Shown: in pieces, positions 5,926 to 12,351 of the stretch | How the letters are laid out: each line of letters starts with the position of its first letter | Numbering within the stretch: the stretch's first letter is position 1 | NCBI GenBank assembly: GCA_023252335.1 | Contig: JAJPEA010000014.1 | Span: forward strand, 1-18,675 | Reading direction: 5' to 3' | Origin: Nitrosotalea sp. | GTDB lineage: Archaea; Thermoproteota; Nitrososphaeria; Nitrososphaerales; Nitrosopumilaceae | Length of the DNA stretch: 18,675 nucleotides | Made by a program: the position numbers and the translations under genes | Notes under the pieces: model-generated | Database searches by the model: none | Told to the model about the DNA's origin: nothing | The model's input: the letters and a program-made list of their open reading frames with translations, nothing else

Positions 5926-8511
5926 TTAGGAATTTGAGACCGGGATTTTTTCTTCAATTGTTGGAGTAGCAACATTTGCTTCTATTGGAATGGTAAAGTA
6001 AAAAGTAGCACCCATGCCGGTATCACTATCTACCCAGACATGACCGCCTAGTGCCTCTACAATGCCTTTGCATATTGCAAGACCTAGTCCAGAACCGCCA
6101 TGTTTTCTGGTTGCAGACGTATCTAATTGATAGAACTGTTTGAAAAGGTTTGACTGTTTGTTTTTTGGAATTCCCATGCCATTGTCTTTTATCATGAATT
6201 GAACTTTGTCGTCTTTGGTTTCTGCTTTGACCTCAATTCTTCCTTTCTCTGGCACAAAGTCAACTGCGTTAAGGATGATGTTGTTTAAGACTTGCTCTAG
6301 TCTTGATCTATCACTTTTTAATACCAAGCTTTCTGTGGTAGAGTTGACAAATTCTATATGCTTTGGCTCCATGACACTGTGGAGATTCTTTGTCAAAAAG
6401 CCCATCATCTCAGATACGTCAATGTATTTGTGGTCAAATTTCATTTGTTTCATATCTAGTTTGTGGGTATCTAACATGTCACTGACTAGATCTTTGAGTT
6501 TGAGTGCATTTGATTGAATTGCCTCTACTGCCTGGATTTGTTTAGGACTCATCTCTCCAATTATCTTGGGGTTTTTGAGGGCCTGACACCATCCAATTAT
6601 TGGAGTAAGTGGTGTCTTCAATTCATGTGATATCATTGAGGTAAACTCTTCTTTTGCAACATCTAATTTTTTGAGTTCTTCATATTGTTGCCTTATCTTA
6701 GTTTCCTTGTCTTCCAGCTTTTTTCGGGTGTCATAAATTTCAGTCATGTCTGTCAATGCTACAGTTCTTCCAACTACATTTCCATGCGCGTCAGTTATGG
6801 TGTCACCAGTTAGCATGGCTGGAAAAATGCTATTGTCTTTTCGTCTCATCCAAATTTCAGAATGTCCAACATCACGTGTATCCTTCCAATTTTCAAGATT
6901 CTCTTTTAATGCGTTGACACTTCGCTCTGCAGTATGCTCAAACATTGACTTGCCTATGCATTCCTCTTTTGTATAGCCAAGAGCTCTTGCGTATTCTTCA
7001 TTACAATCAGTTAGAAAGCCTTCCATTGTAATAGAACGTAACATGGCAGGCGATTTTTCATACAAGTTTTTGTATTTTTGCTGGGTTGTGGTTATCAAAT
7101 CATGTGACTGTTTGAGGTTTTCATACTGTTCTCTTAGACGAACTTCGTCTTCATGTAGTTGTTTTCTTGCATCATAAATTTCAGTCATGTCTGTCAATGC
7201 TACAGTTCTTCCAATGACATTGCTATATTCATCATACAGAGTATTACCAGTCAAAAGAACTGGGAAGATTGTATCGTCTTTTCTTTTCATCCACATTTCT
7301 TTTTGTCCAACTTCACTTGTATTCTTCCAATTTTCAAGATTCTCTTTTAATGCACTAATGCTTTGCTCTGCGGTGTGTTCAAACATTGACTTGCCTAGAC
7401 ATTCTTCTTTTGTATAACCAAGAGATCTTGCATATGCTTCATTACAATCAGTTAGTAGACCTTCTATTGTAATAGAACGTAACATGGCAGGCGATTTTTC
7501 ATACAAGTTTTTGTATTTTTGCTGGGTCAAACTAATACGTACATTTAATTTTTCTAGTCTTTTTACCTGGTCTTGTAACTGTTTTTGACTTTCTTCTACT
7601 CTTAGCTTTGATTCATAAATTTCCGACATATTGATCATTATCATCATTCTTCCAGTTAATTTTCCTTGTTCATCATACAAGCTAGTTCCATTTAGTGCGG
7701 TAGGGAAAATGCTGCCATCTTTTCTTTTCATCCAAGTTTCACAATGTGCTGTCTCATGTGTCTTTAACCAATTCTCTGTGTTTAGTTTAATGTCTTGGAC
7801 GCTTCGTGCTGCAGTATGCTCGTAGACTGATTTGCCAATGCACTCTTCTTTTGTATAACCAAGAGCTTTTGCATATGTTCTATTGCAGTCTGTAATGATA
7901 CCTTCTGTTGTAATGGTACGTAACAAAGCCGGGGTCTTGTCGTACATGGTAGAGTATTTTTTCTCAGCTTTGGCAAGAAGTGTACCAGATTTGAGTTGAT
8001 TAGATTGAGATGGTTGGCTTTTTGCTACATCTTCTTGTGCTGCGTATATTCCGGTGATATCTTTTATGATTATGACGTTTCCAATTGTTTTTCCACCTTC
8101 ATCATAGAGATTATTTATGATTACAAGACTGGAAAACTTGCTGCCGTCTTTTTTCTTAAACGACACTTTTTTATTTTTAAATTGCACTGTCTGTTTCCAT
8201 GTTTTAAAGGAACCATTGCAATCTTTGCTCTCTTCCTGTGCGAGAAAATCAAATATGGTTTTTCCAATTACTTCATTTTTCGAGTATCCGAAAGTTTCTG
8301 CATAAGATTTGTTACAATCAAGAATGTTTTCGTTTGTATCTATTGTACATAAAAGATCTGGTAGTTCATCGTAGATTGATTGGTATCTAGTTTTTAGTTT
8401 AGATATTTCTTCAAATGTTTTTGCTAGTTTATCGTCTTCTCTAGGCGTGTCCTGTTCTTGTGGAATGTCCACATTCTTGGTGGACTTGTTGAACCATGTT
8501 TTGTAATTCAT
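5926..8511 (-). CDS. Soluble histidine kinase with four PAS domains
   Basis: An 861-residue kinase without membrane segments, hence probably sensing a cytoplasmic signal. PAS domains lie at about 43-158, 187-303, 334-450 and 481-597, each ending in an (I/M)..DMTEIYD-type connector followed by a helical linker. The transmitter follows: H629 in ISHELKTPLT, N-box around 738-751 (LEQVLNNIILNAVDF), G1 from D776 (DNGMGIP) and G2 (GGSGLGL, 805-811). PAS 3 and 4 are nearly identical, with a 147-codon period. No Cys/His cofactor signature is obvious, so the ligand is unknown. The ATG at 8511 overlaps the TGA of the receiver gene (ATGA, 8508-8511), showing translational coupling and making the receiver its likely partner. 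The second kinase follows after 78 bases. The C-terminus lacks the ELYSLVEK module found in that paralogue. Confidence 0.95.
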   Translation of the reverse strand: MNYKTWFNKSTKNVDIPQEQDTPREDDKLAKTFEEISKLKTRYQSIYDELPDLLCTIDTNENILDCNKSYAETFGYSKNEVIGKTIFDFLAQEESKDCNGSFKTWKQTVQFKNKKVSFKKKDGSKFSSLVIINNLYDEGGKTIGNVIIIKDITGIYAAQEDVAKSQPSQSNQLKSGTLLAKAEKKYSTMYDKTPALLRTITTEGIITDCNRTYAKALGYTKEECIGKSVYEHTAARSVQDIKLNTENWLKTHETAHCETWMKRKDGSIFPTALNGTSLYDEQGKLTGRMMIMINMSEIYESKLRVEESQKQLQDQVKRLEKLNVRISLTQQKYKNLYEKSPAMLRSITIEGLLTDCNEAYARSLGYTKEECLGKSMFEHTAEQSISALKENLENWKNTSEVGQKEMWMKRKDDTIFPVLLTGNTLYDEYSNVIGRTVALTDMTEIYDARKQLHEDEVRLREQYENLKQSHDLITTTQQKYKNLYEKSPAMLRSITMEGFLTDCNEEYARALGYTKEECIGKSMFEHTAERSVNALKENLENWKDTRDVGHSEIWMRRKDNSIFPAMLTGDTITDAHGNVVGRTVALTDMTEIYDTRKKLEDKETKIRQQYEELKKLDVAKEEFTSMISHELKTPLTPIIGWCQALKNPKIIGEMSPKQIQAVEAIQSNALKLKDLVSDMLDTHKLDMKQMKFDHKYIDVSEMMGFLTKNLHSVMEPKHIEFVNSTTESLVLKSDRSRLEQVLNNIILNAVDFVPEKGRIEVKAETKDDKVQFMIKDNGMGIPKNKQSNLFKQFYQLDTSATRKHGGSGLGLAICKGIVEALGGHVWVDSDTGMGATFYFTIPIEANVATPTIEEKIPVSNS
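7025..7527. repeat. Direct repeat inside the PAS region of the large kinase
   Basis: Bases 7025-7086 and 7466-7527 are identical over 62 bases, with an offset of exactly 441 bases (147 codons). Further identical patches with the same offset surround CAGTCATGTCTGTCAATGC (6741 and 7182). These belong to PAS 4 and PAS 3 and indicate a recent in-frame duplication or conversion. Confidence 0.85.
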
Positions 8512-8876
8512 TTGTCATTGTATACCTGTTCTACTCTTTCCAGAAATACGTCGATGTCAAGTGGTTTTCTAAGATATGAACTAATTCCTGTTTTTAGCAA
8601 GTCATCAATTTCTTGGTCGGTAATTGACGATGCAGTCAACAGTATGATCTTTTGTTTTTCAATTAGTCCTTCTTTTTTGAGGTTCTCTAAAACATCAAAC
8701 CCACTAAATTCTGGCATTGCCAAGTCCAAAAGTACTATATCATATGGGTTTTGTTTTAGCAATTTGATACCCTCTCTTCCATCTGTTACCGAAACAAATT
8801 GGTGTCCAGATGCGATCAGAACAGTTCCAAGTAGTGAATTGATGTCAGAATTGTCATCAATACCTAGAACTTTCAA
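8508..8876 (-). CDS. CheY-like single-domain response regulator
   Basis: A stand-alone receiver of 122 residues. The acidic pair D7-D8, phosphoacceptor D51 (LLDLAMPE), T81 (LLTAS) and K104-P105 (LRKP) are all present, so it should be phosphorylatable. There is no output domain; signals must pass by protein contact or phosphotransfer. The start is TTG at 8874-8876: a TAG stop lies two codons upstream in frame, and GGAGG (8886-8890) sits 9 bases before the TTG, one of the clearest Shine-Dalgarno sequences in the window. The stop overlaps the start of the four-PAS kinase by 4 bases. The promoter is divergent from the transporter gene, with a TATA-like AT-run at 8995-9005 that would leave a leader of about 95 bases. 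Confidence 0.93.
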   Translation of the reverse strand: MKVLGIDDNSDINSLLGTVLIASGHQFVSVTDGREGIKLLKQNPYDIVLLDLAMPEFSGFDVLENLKKEGLIEKQKIILLTASSITDQEIDDLLKTGISSYLRKPLDIDVFLERVEQVYNDK

Positions 8877-8885
8877 TTTCTAATG

Positions 8886-8890
8886 CCTCC
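8886..8890 (-). promoter_or_regulatory. Shine-Dalgarno site that fixes the TTG start of the receiver gene
   Basis: GGAGG on the minus strand, 9 bases before the TTG at 8876. An in-frame TAG at 8880-8882 rules out any earlier start. Confidence 0.75.
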
Positions 8891-8994
8891 TTGTTTGTCA
8901 AAGGATGACATTGGCAAGTTTGTTTTGTTTTCTTCCTTACTTGCAAGGAATTTTCTTAAGTGTTGAACCATTATTCTAGTAATTCCAATAAATA

Positions 8995-9005
8995 ATATAT
9001 AAAAA
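8995..9005 (-). promoter_or_regulatory. TATA-like element of the receiver/kinase operon
   Basis: The minus strand reads TTTTTATATAT. It predicts transcription start around 8974 and a leader of about 95 bases, unusual beside the mostly leaderless neighbours. The leader contains TGTCA-AAGGA-TGACA (8896-8910), a small hairpin just before the Shine-Dalgarno site. Confidence 0.4.
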
Positions 9006-9035
9006 TGGGGTACCAACAAAATTATACACCTGCTC

Positions 9036-9044
9036 CTTTATTAA
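9036..9044 (+). promoter_or_regulatory. TATA box of the FNT transporter gene
   Basis: CTTTATTAA is centred near 9040, about 29 bases before ATG 9069 (32 before ATG 9072). This favours these ATGs over the in-frame TTG at 9051, which would lie upstream of the predicted transcript start. Confidence 0.45.
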
Positions 9045-9068
9045 CAAGTTTTGACCTTTTTACAGAAT

Positions 9069-10292
9069 ATGATGCAACGAGAAGAATATCTTGAAAAAAT
9101 ATTGTGGGAAAAGATTGAGAGTTTACTGAAACAAGACGGCATCGCACATGAGAACAATCACGATGCTCACTCTATACACAAGTCTCTTCTTGAGGTACAA
9201 TTGTTGGCAAAACAATTGTATCCTAACAATGATGCTCTCAAGACTGTTCTCAATAAACATGATATGTTCAAAGACAAACAATGGACCAACACAGAAGATG
9301 GCATCCATGTTGCAACAATGCTAGGAAATGCAAAGGAGATCGCAGTCACAATCGGCTTGGAATCTCATAAAAATACTGTTCATGTGCCACACAACGGTTC
9401 AAGTCCATCTAATGGATCCATAGCAGTGGCAAATAATGTGGGCATGATATCTGACCTTGATTCATTGATACCTAGTGATGTCGCTGAAAAAATAGAGAAA
9501 AATGAAATAAAAAAAGTAAAACTAAATGCCTTTTCAACATTCATACTTGCAATATTGGCAGGAGCGTTCATTGCGCTTGGTGCAATTTACTTTACGTTTG
9601 CAACTGACCAAATTATAGTGACTCCTGCTTTTACCCAGATAATCGGGGGATTGGCATTTAGTACGGGACTCATGTTTGTGGTTATTACTGGCGCTCAATT
9701 GTTTACAAATAACTTGTCCATAATGGGACTTGCAAGCAAAAAAATCCAGGTACTTTCGTTATTGAAAAACTGGTCACTGGTATACGTAGGAAACATTGTG
9801 GGGGCTGTCTTGACAGCAGCGGTCCTCTACATGAGCAAAGCCTGGACCAATAATGGCTATCAATATGGGGAAAGGGCATTGGCAATAGCAAGTCATAAAG
9901 TAAGTCTTGGTTTTATTGATGCCTTTTTCTTGGGAATTCTTTGTAACTGCTTTGTCTGTCTAGCTATATGGCTTGCAGCTAGCGGGAAAAAGGTCAGTGA
10001 CAAGATCCTGGCTATACTTTTCCCAATCTCTGCTTTTGTAGCATTGGGATTTGAGCACAGTATAGCAAACATGTACTTTCTATCATTTGCCTTTATAATA
10101 AAAAATGACCCTACCTTACTCTCGGTGATGAAAACAACTGGAATAAACATTGATCTCTCACATCTTGATTATACCGGCATATTGAGTAACATACTACCTG
10201 TTACCTTGGGAAACATTGTTGGAGGCGCAGGCTTTGTTGGTCTCATGTGCTGGCTTGCTTATCTGAGAAACAACAAGAGGGCAAAACAATGA
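9069..10292 (+). CDS. Formate/nitrite transporter family channel with N-terminal extension
   Basis: An inner-membrane channel of the FNT (FocA/NirC) family. Residues about 131-400 form the six-helix FNT domain: the signature GAQLFTNN (208-215), the conserved pore His in FEHSIANM (H330), and LPVTLGNIVGG near the last helix are all present. Nitrite is the plausible substrate in a nitrite-producing ammonia oxidiser, but formate or another small anion cannot be excluded. Before the channel is a hydrophilic, mostly helical segment of about 125 residues (for example EKILWEKIESLLKQDG and GNAKEIAVTIGLE) and a Ser/Gly/Asn linker. Typical family members are about 260-290 residues, so this extension is unusual. 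The start was chosen at ATG 9069 from the TATA spacing. The gene diverges from the receiver/kinase operon, and the jelly-roll protein gene follows on the same strand. Confidence 0.88.
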   Translation: MMQREEYLEKILWEKIESLLKQDGIAHENNHDAHSIHKSLLEVQLLAKQLYPNNDALKTVLNKHDMFKDKQWTNTEDGIHVATMLGNAKEIAVTIGLESHKNTVHVPHNGSSPSNGSIAVANNVGMISDLDSLIPSDVAEKIEKNEIKKVKLNAFSTFILAILAGAFIALGAIYFTFATDQIIVTPAFTQIIGGLAFSTGLMFVVITGAQLFTNNLSIMGLASKKIQVLSLLKNWSLVYVGNIVGAVLTAAVLYMSKAWTNNGYQYGERALAIASHKVSLGFIDAFFLGILCNCFVCLAIWLAASGKKVSDKILAILFPISAFVALGFEHSIANMYFLSFAFIIKNDPTLLSVMKTTGINIDLSHLDYTGILSNILPVTLGNIVGGAGFVGLMCWLAYLRNNKRAKQ

Positions 10293-10332
10293 CAAAAAAA
10301 GACTTGAAAATTAATTGGATGGTGTGCCTCAA

Positions 10333-10803
10333 ATGATGGCTTCGGGACAAAAAGCATTTGGGCAATTTTCTTCTACTGTCACACAACGGCCTATCACTAT
10401 GGATGCTGTAAAAATCGTACTTGATACACATCAGGATACATCAGGTGATGAACTTGTTGCAGATTTCCTCAAGGGGGGAATTATAGTAAACCGAGCTGGT
10501 ACGTATCTTATCATAGTAGGATCACAGATTGGTAAATTGGTAGGAAACAAATCTCGTTGGATTGATTTCTGGATTAGAGTTAATGACAAAGATTTGCCCA
10601 ACTCAAATGTACGTTCTATCTTAAAAGATCCTGATACAAAGGATGTCCTTGTCACACAAGTAGTAGCACACCTTAACAAAGGTGACATGATAAACATCAT
10701 GATGACAGTAGAGGTTGCAGATGAGGGCTTGGGTATTGAGGCAATTCAGCCAGATGATGAACCGTTGATACCAAGTATGATCTTGACTGTTTTGCAATTG
10801 TGA
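10333..10803 (+). CDS. Small C1q/TNF-like jelly-roll protein
   Basis: About 156 residues without signal peptide or membrane helix. The strand pattern with FGQFSS, GIIVNRAGTYLIIVGSQIG, IDFWIRVNDKDLPNS, VVAHLNKGDMINIMMTV and the final MILTVLQ is what C1q/TNF-like beta-jelly-roll domains show (aGtYli....., ...v.lnkGD.i.i). Such domains usually trimerise; the ligand is unknown. The frame is open to a TTG at 10315; ATG 10333 or 10336 is preferred because AAAATTAAT (10307-10315) lies about 25 bases before it, as in the leaderless genes here. It lies about 40 bases after the transporter stop on the same strand and may also be read from that promoter. Its link with transport is only positional. Confidence 0.65.
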   Translation: MMASGQKAFGQFSSTVTQRPITMDAVKIVLDTHQDTSGDELVADFLKGGIIVNRAGTYLIIVGSQIGKLVGNKSRWIDFWIRVNDKDLPNSNVRSILKDPDTKDVLVTQVVAHLNKGDMINIMMTVEVADEGLGIEAIQPDDEPLIPSMILTVLQL

Positions 10804-10906
10804 GTTTTGTATCTAAAAATATCCTGAGTTATTACAAGCCGTGAATCACTTTTTCATTGGAAAATTCACAACGCTATATCTAGACAGAAAATCATAACCG
10901 ACTTGT

Positions 10907-11230
10907 TCATCGCAAATCGTGTGACTTGTCTGAATTTTTGATCACTTCCAAGAAAGTGTCGGTTTTTAGTTTTTCAACATATATCTTCAGCCGTTTTATC
11001 ATGTCTTGCTCTCTCTGGTAATGTATCTTTTTTTCAACAAGCAGATATAATTCTAGGACGTCTTCTGGTGTTGGAAAGCTTTTTTCTACTAATTCTCGTT
11101 TAATTCCAACACTTTCAATCACGTTCCACATTTCAAGCAATGATGGGTGTTTATCACAGGGCAAAACGTCTTCAGTAACATGCTTCTGCAAGATCCCATG
11201 AGTAATTGAATAACTCGTGCATGGAATCAA
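10907..11230 (-). CDS. Small protein carrying the LEMWNVIESVGIKR/ELYSLVEK module
   Basis: An open frame of up to 107 residues overlapping the end of the TrmB gene. Its core, from LLEMWNVIESVGIKR to MIKRLKIYVEKLK, is nearly the same as the C-terminus of the 12352-12861 protein, and its second half matches the tail of the histidine kinase at 4951-5847. All possible starts are TTG: at 11230 (59-base overlap), at 11191 (20-base overlap), or at 11161, 10 bases after the TrmB stop at 11172-11174. The last gives an 84-residue protein that keeps the whole module and looks most natural. The protein is charged and helical, with no membrane segment. Expression is presumably coupled to the regulator gene. 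Function unknown; an adaptor or interaction role is an inference from the shared module. Confidence 0.65.
   Translation of the reverse strand: MIPCTSYSITHGILQKHVTEDVLPCDKHPSLLEMWNVIESVGIKRELVEKSFPTPEDVLELYLLVEKKIHYQREQDMIKRLKIYVEKLKTDTFLEVIKNSDKSHDLR
11094..11134 (-). repeat. 41-base repeat, copy 1 (inverted relative to 12655-12695)
   Basis: The reverse complement of these 41 bases is identical to 12655-12695. It encodes the EMWNVIESVGIKR core of the shared module in the small protein downstream of TrmB. Confidence 0.9.
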
Positions 11231-12026
11231 TTATAGATCTAGAGTCTGTCCATATGGCAAATGTGTTATGTGAAGCATGTGTAGCATTTCTCAAAAACAA
11301 CATTACTTCGTTGTTATCTTTTATGATATAACAACGGTTATTGTTTTTCTCTGATGGTGCTAGTCTTACTTTATTTTTGTCAAAGTCGCTAAGAAAATCG
11401 GGAACCTGAGTTGTAGAGGATATTGTCAGTTTTGTATCAAAAATAGCATTAGGTAGTGTCTCAAGAATATCTGCATGATAAAACCTCGAAAAGTCACTTG
11501 CATTTCCAAATATGATGACTTGTTCTTTTGCAGTTCTTATCATCTCTTTTATTCTTGAATGGATCTGTCCTGCGCCCTCCATCATCTGGAGTTTTTCAGA
11601 TTTTGTATCATTAGTCTCGACTGCAAATGTTGGTATCTCTTTCCATAATTGTGTAATATTTTTTTCTTCTTTTGCAATTATGTTTAGTTTTTCTTGTTCT
11701 ACGTTGATTAGTGTAGTTATTGCCTGCTCAATTGGCAATGCAAAGTATTTTGTGGGAAAAGAACATTCTGCAGTTATGATTCCTCTGCTTTGTAATACGT
11801 TGAGAATATAGTATGTCTCTGTTCGTGGTAGTCCAAGGGATTTGAAAATCTCTGGTGCAGTCTTGGGGCCATACTTGCCAAGATATATGAAAACTTTAGC
11901 TTGGTTACCGGACAATCCAAATTTTAAAAGTTCGTCTCGTACTCTTTCAATTTTGAGTCTGTATTCGTATAAACTGGAATCTTTCTCACTTGAGAAAACG
12001 CCAATCTGAATTTCATCTGACATCAT
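11172..12026 (-). CDS. TrmB-family transcriptional regulator
   Basis: A 284-residue DNA-binding regulator. Residues about 29-97 form the winged helix-turn-helix of the TrmB family (LLKFGLSGNQAKVFIYLGK ... TAPEIFKSLGLPRTETYYILNVLQSRGII). A helical spacer (about 102-130) follows, then a C-terminal effector domain (about 150-284) of the PLD-like type found in archaeal TrmB regulators (EGAGQIHSRIKEMIRTAKEQVIIFGN, ... FAIWTDSRSIIDSMHELFNYSWDLA). The effector is not predictable from sequence. It starts at ATG 12026 (or 12023) behind a TATA-like element at 12051-12058, so the mRNA is probably leaderless. A strong palindrome at 12074-12092 just upstream of the TATA suggests autoregulation. The small module protein follows with an overlapping frame. 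The divergent neighbour at 12352 also ends in that module. Confidence 0.9.
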   Translation of the reverse strand: MMSDEIQIGVFSSEKDSSLYEYRLKIERVRDELLKFGLSGNQAKVFIYLGKYGPKTAPEIFKSLGLPRTETYYILNVLQSRGIITAECSFPTKYFALPIEQAITTLINVEQEKLNIIAKEEKNITQLWKEIPTFAVETNDTKSEKLQMMEGAGQIHSRIKEMIRTAKEQVIIFGNASDFSRFYHADILETLPNAIFDTKLTISSTTQVPDFLSDFDKNKVRLAPSEKNNNRCYIIKDNNEVMLFLRNATHASHNTFAIWTDSRSIIDSMHELFNYSWDLAEACY

Positions 12027-12050
12027 AGGAATGTACTAAATTCTTCATGC

Positions 12051-12058
12051 ATATTAGC
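12051..12058 (-). promoter_or_regulatory. TATA box of the TrmB gene
   Basis: The minus strand reads GCTAATAT, centred about 28 bases before ATG 12026, consistent with a leaderless transcript starting at 12026 or 12023. Confidence 0.4.
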
Positions 12059-12073
12059 TTGTTGTAAGATTCT

Positions 12074-12110
12074 ACTAGAAGAGTCTTCTAGTGAATTCTT
12101 CTACCGAAGA
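12074..12110. promoter_or_regulatory. Palindromic operator cluster upstream of the TrmB gene
   Basis: ACTAGAAGA-G-TCTTCTAGT (12074-12092) is a perfect 9+1+9 inverted repeat, 15 bases upstream of the TATA box. A second weaker inverted repeat, TCTTC-TACC-GAAGA (12097-12110), reuses the same TCTTC/GAAGA half-site. Two related sites next to a regulator promoter are typical of autoregulation. Confidence 0.55.
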
Positions 12111-12280
12111 TTAATATGTGAATAAATTTACGAGCGCATCTAAAGTCTCTCAAATAAATGACTTTGTGTGCTAGTCAATTACTTGAATATTGAAGAACAT
12201 GGATCTAATCATTTCGGTCAGCTAACTATTACCTAATGATCACAAATGTTTACATCATTTCCAGTTTTGGTGATGGAACT

Positions 12281-12300
12281 TTTATAATTGTATTATAAAT
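12281..12300 (+). promoter_or_regulatory. Tandem TATA-like elements of the 12352 gene
   Basis: TTTATAAT (12281-12288) and TTATAAAT (12293-12300) predict starts near 12311 and 12323, giving leaders of about 30-40 bases. The first would place a mini-ORF (12316-12342) at the very 5' end. Confidence 0.4.
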
Positions 12301-12351
12301 TATTGCGATAAACACATGACTAAATTTGTGTGCTGGAGATAACTGGTTATA

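Larger units (their letters stand above)
12027..12351. other. Divergent regulatory region between TrmB and the 12352 gene
   Basis: A 325-base gap without a supported gene. On the left it contains the TrmB promoter with palindromic sites (12074-12110). On the right are two AT-rich TATA-like elements (12281-12300) in front of the 12352 gene and a nine-codon mini-ORF at 12316-12342 (MTKFVCWR, stop). The middle (about 12115-12275) shows nothing I can name. Confidence 0.6.

Noticed and set aside
8458..8883. A 141-codon frame on the plus strand opposite the receiver gene
   Set aside because: It is antisense to an intact CheY-like gene with all key residues and is best explained as a shadow.
9051..9068. 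TTG at 9051 as the start of the transporter gene
   Set aside because: No Shine-Dalgarno sequence, and the predicted transcript from the TATA box at 9036-9044 begins after it; ATG 9069 or 9072 fits better.
10907..12026. A frameshift that would join TrmB and the following module into one protein
   Set aside because: The TrmB chain ends at the usual place for the family (NYSWDLAE), so no missing C-terminus needs to be explained; the module also exists separately in the 12352 protein.
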